From Arcicella sp040387735 (GTDB taxonomy: Bacteria; Bacteroidota; Bacteroidia; Cytophagales; Spirosomataceae): a stretch of 64,000 nucleotides of DNA. The stretch lies in assembly GCA_040387735.1 (NCBI GenBank), contig JAZKDE010000024.1, positions 3,407 through 67,406 on the forward strand. Reading direction: 5' to 3'. The notes under the pieces are model-generated. The model saw nothing but the letters and a program-made list of their open reading frames with translations. It ran no database searches and was not told where the DNA came from. Position numbers and translations under genes: made by a program. Shown here piece by piece: positions 15,991 through 25,347 of this stretch (its first letter is position 1; the number at the start of each line of letters is the position of its first letter).

Positions 15991-18426
15991 CTATTCTTTC
16001 TCAACCGAGCCACCTTCTTGTACCGAACGACTTACTGAAGGCTCTCCTCGGTAACGAATTTGTGCCGCCCCAGTAGTTTTGGCTTCCATTTTATCTTTGA
16101 CATTTATCTCGGCCGAAGCATTGTCTTTTGCTTCTATTTTAGAGCTAATAGTTTCTAAATCAAAAGCTTGAAGTTTTGAACTACCCGATAATTTAGCCGT
16201 TAGTGAATTGACTGAACCGTTGATTGTTAGTGAATTTACTTCGGATAAATCAACAACGAAATCGTTGCCTGAAAAGTCGTGAATGGAACTTTCTCCGTTG
16301 CCACCTTTCATTGATAAACCTTTTAGTTTCGGCATAGTAATATGAACTTCCAATACTCGATTGTCAAGATGTTCAATGAATAAAGTATTATTTTTTACTT
16401 CGTATTTGAGCTCTCGTAAATTTTCCGTGCCGCCTACTTCAACATTGAATGTATCACCTTGACGGATAATAATATTACACGTTCCACCTTTCGCATCGGT
16501 TTTTATGTTTTCAAAATTTTTCACGTCCAGTGTTTGAATGGATGTTCCTGTGGTGAAATCATCTTCTCTTTCTTTCTCATCCTCTGCAGGTTTCAGAATT
16601 CTGTTGGTACAAATCAACTCGCCGTCTTTGGTGAATTTCCAAAGCGAACCTTTAAATTTATCACCGTTTGAATCGTCCCAATATTGTCCGTCCAAAGAGT
16701 TGTCAATAAATTCTGCAAAACCACGACTCATCGAGAAAGGTTTTTCATAAGGAATATAAACCTTCATTCTGATGTGTTGGTCACGAAAACGAGCATTATC
16801 TTTAAATTCCAATCTATCATCAAATCGGAGGAGGGAGTCTTTTTGAATGATATTGTAATTAACTGCAACGGCATTTTGTTCCGCATCTTGTTTGTCTATT
16901 CCACGTCCTTTATAAATTTGTTCTACTTTAACCGTTGTGCCATCGTAGCCAATAATTTCTACTGAAGGCTCCCAATCTTGGTCGAATCCTGTGTAATTGA
17001 GGTCGAATAAAGGTATTTTTGGTTCAATGGTATAGTTTGAAACCTTTTCGATAGAAGCTGTTTTGGCAAAATTTCTTGCGTAACGAACTCCCGTGTACAT
17101 CGTCGTCAAAAGTCCTACGATAAATACTCCCAAAGCACTTTGCCAAACTGTTGCGGTAAATAGATTTTTACGAATCACCAATGATAAACCTGCCCAAGCT
17201 ATCACAAAAGCAGGAACTGCCGAGGCTAAAAATCCCCCAAAAATCATCAATGGAGAGGCATCACGACCAATTAAACCCACGGGAACATTATTGCCTAAAT
17301 ATACGTGGGCATTTTCTAATGCGGTTATACCAACGAAAAGAGCGAAGAATAAAGCCACAATTGTTACCACGCCCACAAAGACCATCATTCCGCCCACAAA
17401 AAACTTAGCCGCCGAAACCAAAAATGCTGCAAATGGCCCTAATGCCTTGAAAACCTGTGAGATAATACGAAAAGGGAGGAGCAATAATCTCGTTAAAGAA
17501 TCTTCGGGTTTATTTTCAACATTGAATGTTCTTTTGATATTTGACTCTATATTTTCAAGCGTTATTGGTTCGCCTGACATTTGCATTTTGTCGGTTAATG
17601 TTTTTGCTTCGGGAGCTATTGCCCACAAAATCAAATAGATAACAATTCCAGAACCAAATAGAAAAATACTTAGTACCGAGACAAAACGTAACATTCCTAA
17701 ATCCCAACCTGTATAAGAAGCAATTCCACTGACTACGCCGCCCAATACTTTTCCGTCGGGATTACGGTAAAATTTACGGATGCGTTCGTCTTCTTCCAAA
17801 TTAGCATTGGCTGGAAATGCAATCCAACAAGCGATATATAAAAAGAAAGTGATTGCCGTTAAAATTCCTGCGGTGATTGGTCCAATTCCTAAGAATAAGA
17901 ATAAAAATGCCAACCGAATCCAAAGTGGGTCAAAACCTAAATTGTGAGCTAAACCAGCACAAACACCACCCAAAAGTTTACGTTTGGTATCACGGTACAG
18001 TTTTTTATGACTTGCACTGTACTTGTATTCATAATTATATTTATACTCGTAATTGTAAGTTCCATCGGCATTGGTTGTGCTTTCGGTACTTGAAGATTGA
18101 GTTGATTCCTTCGTCTCTTTTTTGGTATCACCCGCCATTGCCAAATCTTCATCTTCTTCGATGGCGGCAAAGTCTGAAACTGAACCCATTGAGGCAATTA
18201 AACCCTCAACATCTTCGAGTGAAATAGCTTGTTTTTCTTCGGACTTTTGTTTGTCCCAAAACTTTTCCGCAATTCGAGCCTCAATATCCTCTACGATTTC
18301 TTTTGAACCTTCATAAGAGGAAAAATATTTCTGAATTGCTTTGAGATAAGCATTTAGTTTATCGAAACCGTCGTCTTCGATGTAAAATAAAATGCCTGCG
18401 ATATTGATTGATATGGTCTTTTTCAT
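15991..18426 (-). CDS. PspC-domain membrane protein with C-terminal GIN domain
   Basis: This 811-residue protein begins with a cytoplasmic part containing a conserved helical segment (IAGILFYIEDDGFDKLNAYL). Two PspC domains follow, the first at KLLGGVCAGLAHNLGFDPLWIRLAF (about 150-200) and the second at VLGGVVSGIASYTGWDLGMLRF (about 225-275), then several membrane helices (about 320-450). A long extracytoplasmic region ends in a DUF2807/GIN beta-helix. PspC proteins take part in envelope stress responses. It lies 79 bp after the PadR gene and 133 bp before the secreted GIN protein gene, a common arrangement in Bacteroidota. Confidence 0.85.
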   Translation of the reverse strand: MKKTISINIAGILFYIEDDGFDKLNAYLKAIQKYFSSYEGSKEIVEDIEARIAEKFWDKQKSEEKQAISLEDVEGLIASMGSVSDFAAIEEDEDLAMAGDTKKETKESTQSSSTESTTNADGTYNYEYKYNYEYKYSASHKKLYRDTKRKLLGGVCAGLAHNLGFDPLWIRLAFLFLFLGIGPITAGILTAITFFLYIACWIAFPANANLEEDERIRKFYRNPDGKVLGGVVSGIASYTGWDLGMLRFVSVLSIFLFGSGIVIYLILWAIAPEAKTLTDKMQMSGEPITLENIESNIKRTFNVENKPEDSLTRLLLLPFRIISQVFKALGPFAAFLVSAAKFFVGGMMVFVGVVTIVALFFALFVGITALENAHVYLGNNVPVGLIGRDASPLMIFGGFLASAVPAFVIAWAGLSLVIRKNLFTATVWQSALGVFIVGLLTTMYTGVRYARNFAKTASIEKVSNYTIEPKIPLFDLNYTGFDQDWEPSVEIIGYDGTTVKVEQIYKGRGIDKQDAEQNAVAVNYNIIQKDSLLRFDDRLEFKDNARFRDQHIRMKVYIPYEKPFSMSRGFAEFIDNSLDGQYWDDSNGDKFKGSLWKFTKDGELICTNRILKPAEDEKEREDDFTTGTSIQTLDVKNFENIKTDAKGGTCNIIIRQGDTFNVEVGGTENLRELKYEVKNNTLFIEHLDNRVLEVHITMPKLKGLSMKGGNGESSIHDFSGNDFVVDLSEVNSLTINGSVNSLTAKLSGSSKLQAFDLETISSKIEAKDNASAEINVKDKMEAKTTGAAQIRYRGEPSVSRSVQEGGSVEKE

Positions 18427-18505
18427 GTCTGTTATTTTTTTCCTTGAAAATTGAACATTGCGTATTGAAAATTGGAAATTCTCTACCCGTCAAATTCTCA
18501 ATTCT

Positions 18506-18862
18506 CTAATTCCCAGATGGATTATGATGATGAAATGAATCTTGAATTATTTGAGTAACAGAGGCTTGGAGGTCGGTCCAGGTTTCCTCAAATTGAGTCA
18601 GAAAGACTTTACCTGTTTCCGTTAAAACATAATATTTTCGGGGCGGACCAGAAACAGACTCTACCCATTTATAATCTAATAATCCAGAGTTTTTCAGACG
18701 AGTCAAGAGCGGATACAATGTTCCTTCCACAACCATAATCTTAGCTGAAGTCAATTCTTCAAGCATATCTGAGGCATAAACTTCTCCTCTCGAAATAATG
18801 TGCAGGATACAGAATTCCAGAATTCCTTTTCGCATTTGCACTTTGGCGTTTTCTAAATCCAT
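18506..18862 (-). CDS. PadR family transcriptional regulator
   Basis: This is a PadR-type winged-helix repressor of 118 residues when started at the ATG at 18862 (MDLENAKVQMRKG). An in-frame extension to 18937 is possible but does not look like the family. The core reads RKGILEFCILHIISRGEVYASDMLEEL, then VVEGTLYPLLTRLKNSGLLDY and the wing PPRKYYVLTETG. PadR proteins repress neighbouring genes and release DNA on ligand binding. It is first in the operon with the PspC and GIN-domain genes, and probably controls them and itself. Confidence 0.9.
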   Translation of the reverse strand: MDLENAKVQMRKGILEFCILHIISRGEVYASDMLEELTSAKIMVVEGTLYPLLTRLKNSGLLDYKWVESVSGPPRKYYVLTETGKVFLTQFEETWTDLQASVTQIIQDSFHHHNPSGN

Positions 18863-19134
18863 ATTTTTAATGGTTTTTATGTGAACGGTAATAAGGTTAA
18901 AAGAGTAAAAGTCGAGTTGGGAAAACAAAATAGCCAACCATAATTCTTTGTACGTTCATTAACCTTTAACTCTTTTCATAAGTTAACAATACAAAGATAT
19001 AATAAGGTACTATGTAAAGCAAGGTACTATAAGAAAAAAAATATTTTTATGGGATAAATGGCTAAATTTTGGGGGTTAAAGGTTTTTGGTAGGTTAAAAA
19101 TTAATCCAAAATAAGAATTCAGCCTTGAATGTAT

Positions 19135-19142
19135 TAATTTTG
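19135..19142 (+). promoter_or_regulatory. Bacteroidota -7 box (TAATTTTG) before queE
   Basis: The octamer matches TAnnTTTG and ends 19 bases before the queE ATG. No convincing -33 element is seen, so the assignment rests on the box and its position. Confidence 0.35.
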
Positions 19143-19161
19143 TAAATAATTTAGAAACGAT

Positions 19162-19791
19162 ATGATTACTGAAAATATAGATACAATCGTACAGGCATTG
19201 CCAACAATGGAAACCTTTTACACTATTCAAGGTGAAGGATTTCATCAAGGGCGTGCTGCTTATTTTATTCGCCTCGGTGGTTGCGACGTGGGCTGCCATT
19301 GGTGTGATGTTAAAGAATCTTGGGATATGAATGCTCACCCAAAATTGTCTATCAATCAAATCGTTAGCGAAGCCGCTCAACATTTAGGAAGACTTGCCGT
19401 TATCACGGGAGGTGAACCTTTGATGCACAATTTGGATGATTTGACCAATGCTTTACACGCAGCAGGATTTGAAACCAATATCGAAACTTCGGGCGTATGT
19501 GAGCAGGTGACAGGACATTGGGATTGGATTTGTTTTTCTCCTAAAAAATTCAAGAAACCTAATCCTGAAATCTATCCTAAAGCCCACGAATTGAAGGTAA
19601 TTATCTTTAATCAGTCGGATTTTGAATGGGCGGAGAGTTTTGCGGCGGTAGTTTCTGAAAATTGTATGCTATATCTGCAACCCGAATGGAGCAGAATGGA
19701 AACGATGTTACCCGAAATAATTGAATACGTAAAAAATAATCCGAAGTGGAGAATTTCATTGCAAGTTCATAAGTTTATGGATATTCCTTAG
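19162..19791 (+). CDS. queE: 7-carboxy-7-deazaguanine synthase (QueE)
   Basis: This 209-residue radical SAM enzyme has the cluster motif C41-x3-C45-x2-C48 (CDVGCHWC), preceded by the QueE signature FYTIQGEGFHQGRAAYFIRLGG. TGGEPLMHNL corresponds to the SAM-binding GGE motif. QueE turns 6-carboxytetrahydropterin into 7-carboxy-7-deazaguanine, a step of queuosine synthesis for tRNA modification. The length fits the short Bacteroidota form. It is a single gene, divergent from the PadR operon. Confidence 0.93.
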   Translation: MITENIDTIVQALPTMETFYTIQGEGFHQGRAAYFIRLGGCDVGCHWCDVKESWDMNAHPKLSINQIVSEAAQHLGRLAVITGGEPLMHNLDDLTNALHAAGFETNIETSGVCEQVTGHWDWICFSPKKFKKPNPEIYPKAHELKVIIFNQSDFEWAESFAAVVSENCMLYLQPEWSRMETMLPEIIEYVKNNPKWRISLQVHKFMDIP

Positions 19792-19800
19792 TGATTTTTT

Positions 19801-19837
19801 TAATGGAAGTCGTTCTTTTAAAAGGCGATTTCCGTTA
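19801..19837 (+). terminator. Possible terminator after queE
   Basis: The arms 19801-19819 and 19820-19837 form an imperfect hairpin 9 bp after the queE stop codon. There is no clear T-run after it on the plus strand, so termination is uncertain. Confidence 0.4.
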
Positions 19838-20069
19838 AGAGAAATTGTATAAAATAACGTACCACATTTGACTTGGCTGAACTTCTCGAAAGTTTATCCC
19901 ACAATGAAATTCGTTCGTGAAATTCAACGGAAGACACATCCGACAGCGTATTTGTGTAAAGTAGTTTATTTCGAGCAATAACTCAGATACAATCATATTT
20001 CTTCTCACAATACAACTTCTATCTCATCGTTTATTTGAATTATATCCCAAAATATATTCTCCCAAAACT

Positions 20070-21983
20070 ATGAAATCCATCTTAAAAATAACATTATTCT
20101 GCTTCATCTGTTCTCTATGCTCTTTCCACTATTCTCTATCACAAGTTCCCCTTTCTTCCAATAATAAAAAAGCCATTGATGCCTACGAAAAGGGCATAAA
20201 AGCACTCCAAGAACGTAATATTGAAACGGCTTTTTCAGAATTTGAAGAAGCGATTGAACGAGATAAATTATTTGCTGAACCTTATTTTCAGTTAGGGAAA
20301 CTTTACGAACAAAATAGGCAGTTTGGTAATGCCATTTTGAATTACGAGAAAGCCGTAAACGCTCAAGAAAAAACTTCTGTAACCGAAATTGCCTCGCAAC
20401 AAGTGGGTCAATTATATTTGAAAAAAGGAGAATATCAAAAGGCATTAGTATTCTTTGAAAGAGGTTTGCCTGCTGTGGCTCCCAGCAAACAAGCTCGCTA
20501 CAAAGCACGGATTGAAAGTTGTAAGTTTGCCATTGAAGCAATAAGTAAACCCTTAATTATCAATCCTTTAGAATTACCCAAAACGGTTAATAAGTTTCAA
20601 TCTCAATATTTTCCTGTGTTAACTGCTGACCGTGAAACTCTGATTTATACAGGAAACCAAGACGGCGATGAAAACCTGTATGTTACTTCTATCAAAGACA
20701 AAATTTGGTCGGAACCCATTTCAATTTCTGAGAAAATTAATACCAAAGAAAATGAAGGAACTGCTTCCATTTCTGCCGATGGAAGAACCTTAGTTTTTAC
20801 CTCATGCGGAGGAAGAAAAGGCTTCGGTAGTTGTGATTTATTCATTTCTTACAAACAAGGAGACAGTTGGACTTCACCCCAAAATTTGGGTACGGGCGTA
20901 AATTCACCAGAGTGGGAATCTCAACCTTCATTGTCAGCCGATGGCAGGACTTTATATTTTGTTTCGGATAGAAAAGGAAGCCTGGGCAAGCGAGATATTT
21001 GGATGAGTAAATTGGATTCAACCAATATGTGGGCTAAAGCTACGAACTTGGGGATGCCCATAAATACCTTCGAAGATGACCTTTCACCTTTTATTCACGC
21101 CAATGGAAAAACGCTTTTTTTCTCGTCGGAAGGACAGGTTGGAATGGGTGGTTTAGATTTGTATTTCACTGAAAATAAGCAAGGTAAATGGACCAATCCA
21201 GAAAATTTAGGTTATCCTTTGAATACTTTTGAAGACCAAGTTGCTTTATTTATCACGGCTGATGGGAAGAAGGCATATTATTCATTGGAACGTGACCAAG
21301 AGGATAAATATCGCAGAGCAAAAATTGTAGAAATTGACGTTCCAGAAAGCTTACAGGCAAAATTTAAAGCAACCTCTTTCTTGAAAGGTATTGTTTACGA
21401 TGCTCAGACAAAGCAAAAACTACAAGCAGATATTGAACTTATTGCTTTGAAAAACAATGAATTAGTTGGGAAAGTAAATTCGGATTCTCAAACTGGAACT
21501 TATACTTCTGTACTCACAAGTGGAGGTGAATATGCTCTTTTTGTCAGTAAAAAAGGTTATTTTTTCAAGAGTTTGAATTTTGATTTTTCTGATAAAATCG
21601 GGTTAGACAAAGTCTTAGATATTGCACTCGAACCCATTAAAAAAGAAGCTAAAGAGATTCTGAATAACATCTTTTTTGACACTGCGAAATGGGATTTAAA
21701 ACCCGAATCAACGACTGAGTTGGATAAATTGGTAGTTCTTCTCAAAACAAATCCCGATTTACCCATCGAAATTTCTGGACATACCGACGACGTTGGCAAA
21801 GATGCAGAAAATTTGATTCTTTCTCAAAAAAGAGCCAAGTCAGTGGTGGAATATTTACTTGGAAAAGGTGTTAATCCTTCGAAAATCAAATCGGAAGGCT
21901 ACGGAAAAACACATCCGTATTTGCCGAATACTTCAGAAGAAAATCGAAAACTGAATCGTAGAATTGAGGTTAAGTTTTTGTAG
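20070..21983 (+). CDS. PorE-like TPR / beta-propeller / OmpA protein
   Basis: This 637-residue envelope protein has a signal peptide (about 1-24), TPR repeats at about 30-165 (NNKKAIDAYEKGIKALQERN, AYFQLGKLY-like units), and PD40-type propeller blades at about 185-430 (repeats of SADGRTL and FVSDR). A carboxypeptidase-regulatory-like beta-sandwich follows at about 435-520. The C-terminal OmpA domain (about 530-637) carries ISGHTDDVG and SQKRAKSVVEYL. This domain order is that of PorE, a peptidoglycan-binding part of the type IX secretion system, but similar proteins with other roles exist in Bacteroidota. No classical lipobox is seen. It stands alone, with its own terminator. Confidence 0.7.
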   Translation: MKSILKITLFCFICSLCSFHYSLSQVPLSSNNKKAIDAYEKGIKALQERNIETAFSEFEEAIERDKLFAEPYFQLGKLYEQNRQFGNAILNYEKAVNAQEKTSVTEIASQQVGQLYLKKGEYQKALVFFERGLPAVAPSKQARYKARIESCKFAIEAISKPLIINPLELPKTVNKFQSQYFPVLTADRETLIYTGNQDGDENLYVTSIKDKIWSEPISISEKINTKENEGTASISADGRTLVFTSCGGRKGFGSCDLFISYKQGDSWTSPQNLGTGVNSPEWESQPSLSADGRTLYFVSDRKGSLGKRDIWMSKLDSTNMWAKATNLGMPINTFEDDLSPFIHANGKTLFFSSEGQVGMGGLDLYFTENKQGKWTNPENLGYPLNTFEDQVALFITADGKKAYYSLERDQEDKYRRAKIVEIDVPESLQAKFKATSFLKGIVYDAQTKQKLQADIELIALKNNELVGKVNSDSQTGTYTSVLTSGGEYALFVSKKGYFFKSLNFDFSDKIGLDKVLDIALEPIKKEAKEILNNIFFDTAKWDLKPESTTELDKLVVLLKTNPDLPIEISGHTDDVGKDAENLILSQKRAKSVVEYLLGKGVNPSKIKSEGYGKTHPYLPNTSEENRKLNRRIEVKFL

Positions 21984-22058
21984 ATAAAAAGCCTTAAGTT
22001 AGACACAGGTTACAGCGATGAATAGCAATCTACAGCGTTCTCACATTAAATTTACCTT

Positions 22059-22096
22059 AAAAACGGACTCGTCAACCTTGATTAGAGTCCGTTTTT
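22059..22096 (+). terminator. Terminator after the PorE-like gene
   Basis: Perfect 12-bp arms, 22059-22070 and 22085-22096, surround a 14-base loop and end in a T-run. It lies 75 bp after the stop codon. Confidence 0.75.
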
Positions 22097-22109
22097 CTAT
22101 TTTATTGCC

Positions 22110-22117
22110 TAAATTTG
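22110..22117 (+). promoter_or_regulatory. Bacteroidota -7 box (TAAATTTG) before the two-component genes
   Basis: This TAnnTTTG match lies 39 bases before the response regulator start, directly after the previous terminator. Confidence 0.4.
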
Positions 22118-22156
22118 AATTAATGAGAATTAATACGCTATCTCAAAAATAAGCAG

Positions 22157-22834
22157 ATGAAAATCTTAATAATTGAAGACGAAGTAAAAACGCTCCAACT
22201 CATCAAACAAGGTTTAGAAGAACAACAGTGGGAGGTTGATATTGCCTACGACGGTTCGATGGGTTTTCAATTAGCAACCCGCCAAGCCTACGCTTTGATT
22301 ATTTCCGATATTATCCTCCCGATGCTTAATGGATTAGAGTTGTGCAAAAAACTGAGGCAGGCAGGAATTGATACGCCAATTCTTTTACTGACGGCCTTGG
22401 GAACAACCGATGATAAAATTACAGGACTGGATGCGGGAGCAGATGATTATTTATGTAAACCGTTTGAATTCAAGGAGTTGATGGCAAGAGTTCGAGCGTT
22501 AACTCGGAGAATGGGAAGTATTGTCCACACAAATTTATTGAAAATAGCTGATTTGGAAATGGATTTAGATACCAAAACTGTTGTTCGGGCGGGGAAAGAA
22601 ATATCGCTTACTGCCAAAGAATTTACTTTATTAGAATATTTTATTCGGCATCAAGGAAGAGTGATTTCTAAAGTAGAATTAGCCGAAAAAATTTGGGATG
22701 TAACCTTCGACACGGGTACAAATGTCATTGAGGTTTACATGAATTTCTTGCGAAAAAAGATTGATAAAGATTTTGAACCCAAACTGCTCCATACGCAAAT
22801 CGGAATGGGATATGTTTTAAAAATTGTTTCATAA
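22157..22834 (+). CDS. OmpR-family response regulator
   Basis: This 225-residue protein has a receiver domain with acidic Glu7-Asp8, phosphoacceptor Asp51 and the conserved Lys in CKPFEF. A C-terminal winged helix (about 125-225) carries LTAKEFTLLEYFIRHQGRVISK. It resembles the CusR/CopR group that responds to metals or envelope stress, though the signal is not known here. The stop overlaps the start of the kinase gene by one base (TAATG), so the pair is translationally coupled. Confidence 0.92.
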   Translation: MKILIIEDEVKTLQLIKQGLEEQQWEVDIAYDGSMGFQLATRQAYALIISDIILPMLNGLELCKKLRQAGIDTPILLLTALGTTDDKITGLDAGADDYLCKPFEFKELMARVRALTRRMGSIVHTNLLKIADLEMDLDTKTVVRAGKEISLTAKEFTLLEYFIRHQGRVISKVELAEKIWDVTFDTGTNVIEVYMNFLRKKIDKDFEPKLLHTQIGMGYVLKIVS

Positions 22835-24228
22835 TGCTCAATATCCGCTCAAAACTTACGTATCAGTTTGTGGCATTGGCAACCGCCATTTTGCTTATTT
22901 TTTCGGGCGGAGTGTACTTTTTTAGTAAATTATACCTCGAAAAACGATTTTATAAACGTTTACAAGAAAGAGCGATTACTACGACAACTCTTCTATTTGA
23001 CCTCCAGGCACCCGATACAACTGTGCTGAAATTAGTCAATATTTCCGATCGAGAACTTCTGAAAGATGAAAGTATTGCTGTTTATAATGAACGATTGCAA
23101 AAAGTGGTTTTTACCGCCAGTCAAAAAAAAGGGATTTCTGCCGACGTGCTAATTTCATTGTTGCAACCAAATTCTCCCACAATTTATACGCATTTCGACA
23201 ATTACCAAATCATTGGAGTTAAACTCCACAATGGAAATGATAATAATTGGGTTTTTGTGAGTGCCATTGATGTAAATGGTACAGAGGCATTAGAAGATTT
23301 ACGGAAAATTTTGTTGGTAATGATTTTGGTCGGAATCTTGTTATTAGGGGTTTCAGGATGGTTTTTTGCTGATAAAGCACTCGCTCCGATGTCGGGAATT
23401 ATTAAGCAAGTGAATGAAATTTTCCCGAATAATATTGAAAATCGAGTGGAACACCCCAATCGTTCCGATGAAATTGGGTTATTAGTGGCAACCTTCAATC
23501 AACTGCTCGACCGTACCGAGGAGGCGTTAGTGATGCAAAAAATGTTCATAGCCAACGTTTCGCACGAATTGAAAAACCCACTTACCAAAATTTATTCTCA
23601 GATTGATATTACCCTCATGCAGAAACGAAGTGCAGAAAACTACGAAAATTGCCTGCAATCGCTCCAAGAAGATACCCGTACGCTTATCCAGTTAACCAAT
23701 ACACTCCTCAACTTAGCCAATACCGTCGTTAGCCCTGACAGTATGCAAAAATCACCAATTCGGGTTGATGAATTACTTTGGGATGCTAAACGACAATTGC
23801 AGAAATGGCATAATAATTACCAAATAACGTTGAATTTTAATAATTTTTCGGAAAATGAAGATGAACTAATTGTGCAAGGTAGCGAGGCTTCTCTGAAAGT
23901 AGTTTTCATGAATTTGATTGATAACGCCTGCAAATTTTCGGAAAATAATACTGCTATCGTTGATTTTTACGCCACATCTTCGAGCATAACTATTCGAGTT
24001 TTTAATACTGGACCAATCATTCCAGTTTCTGATTTACCTTTTATTTTTCGTCCATTTTATCGCAGTAATGCCACCGCTCAAGCTACACAAGGGCATGGTA
24101 TTGGTTTGGCGATAGTTGCCCAAATTCTTCGTCTTCATAAAGGAGAAATATCAGTAAGTTCTGATAATCAAGGTACTAACTTCAGTATTGTCCTTCCCAA
24201 TCAAAGTGGTAAAACTTTAACTACATAG
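22834..24228 (+). CDS. Sensor histidine kinase, HAMP type
   Basis: This 464-residue membrane kinase has a TM helix at about 12-32, a periplasmic sensor part at about 33-155, a second TM helix (KILLVMILVGILLLGVSGWFF, about 158-178), a HAMP domain and the H-box FIANVSHELKNPLTK. The ATPase domain has NLIDNACKF (N-box) and GHGIGLAI (G2). It phosphorylates the response regulator encoded immediately upstream. The periplasmic part has no recognisable fold. Confidence 0.92.
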   Translation: MLNIRSKLTYQFVALATAILLIFSGGVYFFSKLYLEKRFYKRLQERAITTTTLLFDLQAPDTTVLKLVNISDRELLKDESIAVYNERLQKVVFTASQKKGISADVLISLLQPNSPTIYTHFDNYQIIGVKLHNGNDNNWVFVSAIDVNGTEALEDLRKILLVMILVGILLLGVSGWFFADKALAPMSGIIKQVNEIFPNNIENRVEHPNRSDEIGLLVATFNQLLDRTEEALVMQKMFIANVSHELKNPLTKIYSQIDITLMQKRSAENYENCLQSLQEDTRTLIQLTNTLLNLANTVVSPDSMQKSPIRVDELLWDAKRQLQKWHNNYQITLNFNNFSENEDELIVQGSEASLKVVFMNLIDNACKFSENNTAIVDFYATSSSITIRVFNTGPIIPVSDLPFIFRPFYRSNATAQATQGHGIGLAIVAQILRLHKGEISVSSDNQGTNFSIVLPNQSGKTLTT

Positions 24229-24334
24229 GAAATTTAGACTTTAAGCTAAATTTAAGGTCAGTTTAACGCCCCTTTAACGTCATCGTTGTTGCTTTGTAAT
24301 AGTTAATTGAAACAATTTAAAACAAACAATCAAG

Positions 24335-25276
24335 ATGGAGTCTAAAAACAATCAAGGTATTTTTAAAGTAGCGATTGGCGTATTAATTGGCGTGGTTGCA
24401 TTGTTGAGTTATTTATTTATGGGAGCAAGAAATGAAACGTTTGAACTCCAAAAATCACTCACGACTAAGGTAGAAGAATTGTCTTCAACCCAAATCAAAC
24501 TTGATTCTATTTCAAAAGTTTTAGACGTTAAAATTGCCGAGGTAAAACAATTGGGCGGGAATGTTAAAGAATTAGTAGCCGTAAAAGCTCAATTGGAAGA
24601 CGATAAAAAGAAATTGAAGTCAGATTTTAATTTCTCAGTTCAAAAATACGATGCCAAAATCAAAGAATACGAAACCTTTTTAGTAGCGAAAGATGATGAC
24701 ATTCTTAAATTGAAAGCGGAAAATGGTACTTTATTAGCCCGTACCAAAACGCTTGAAGAAGAAAAACAACAAGTTATGACTGAAAATTCTGGCTTGAAAA
24801 CGGATAAAGAAAGCTTGTCTCAAACGGTTGCTTCATACACGGCACAAAATGATGATTTGAAACGTAAAGTTACCTTGGCAACTGCGATGAAAGCAATCAA
24901 CGTTCAAGTAGCGGCGGTGGCATCAAATGGTAAACTTCGTGAAGGAGGTTTGTACAAATCATCTAAAATCGACCGTTTGAAAATCTCATTCATTATGCCT
25001 TCAAATCCTGTGGCAGAGAAAAATACCAAAGATATTTTCGTAAGAATTCTTGACCAAAACGGTGCCGTTGTGAGTGAAGATAACAACGCAGGTACTTTGC
25101 AATTTGAAGGAAAAGAAGTTGGATTTAGCCTTAAACAAGGTATTCCATTTGAAAATAATGACCAAAAAGTAGATATTCTTTACGGCAAAGGTTCTATTTA
25201 TAAAGCGGGAAAATACAGCATTGAACTTTATTCGGAAGGTTTCAAAATTGGAAATGGAGCTTTTGAAGTAAAATAA
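24335..25276 (+). CDS. Membrane-anchored coiled-coil protein
   Basis: This 313-residue protein has one N-terminal TM helix (VAIGVLIGVVALLSYLFMG, about 12-30), a long coiled coil (about 35-180) rich in Lys, Glu, Leu and Gln, and a C-terminal domain of about 120 residues with beta character, starting near INVQVAAVASNGKLREGG. No catalytic motif is visible. It probably spans the periplasm from the inner membrane. It follows the two-component genes by about 100 bp and may belong to their regulon. A terminator follows. I do not recognise a named family. Confidence 0.75.
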   Translation: MESKNNQGIFKVAIGVLIGVVALLSYLFMGARNETFELQKSLTTKVEELSSTQIKLDSISKVLDVKIAEVKQLGGNVKELVAVKAQLEDDKKKLKSDFNFSVQKYDAKIKEYETFLVAKDDDILKLKAENGTLLARTKTLEEEKQQVMTENSGLKTDKESLSQTVASYTAQNDDLKRKVTLATAMKAINVQVAAVASNGKLREGGLYKSSKIDRLKISFIMPSNPVAEKNTKDIFVRILDQNGAVVSEDNNAGTLQFEGKEVGFSLKQGIPFENNDQKVDILYGKGSIYKAGKYSIELYSEGFKIGNGAFEVK

Positions 25277-25282
25277 ATTATT

Positions 25283-25313
25283 TTTAGTCCTAAGCATTAT
25301 GTTTGGGACTAAA
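25283..25313 (+). terminator. Terminator after the coiled-coil gene
   Basis: The arms 25283-25290 and 25306-25313 pair perfectly, with further partial pairing inside, 6 bp after the stop codon. The TTG at 25303, an alternative start for the next gene, lies in the right half of the hairpin. Confidence 0.6.
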
Positions 25314-25347
25314 ACATTTTTGGTTAAAGCATTTTAAATATAAAAAT

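Noticed and set aside
17093..17638. 181-residue plus-strand frame within the PspC gene
   Set aside because: It is antisense to membrane segments of the PspC protein. The Lys/Thr/Pro-rich translation is an antisense artefact.
18863..18937. N-terminal extension of the PadR regulator
   Set aside because: The extra 25 residues are hydrophobic and unlike the family, which starts near MDLENAKVQMRKG.
19904..19981. 25-codon plus-strand frame between queE and the PorE-like gene
   Set aside because: It is short, with no hydrophobic or domain pattern and no terminator of its own.
25303..25347. Longer TTG start for the EEP protein
   Set aside because: The TTG lies in the hairpin of the previous terminator. 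The ATG at 25348 precedes the membrane segment cleanly.
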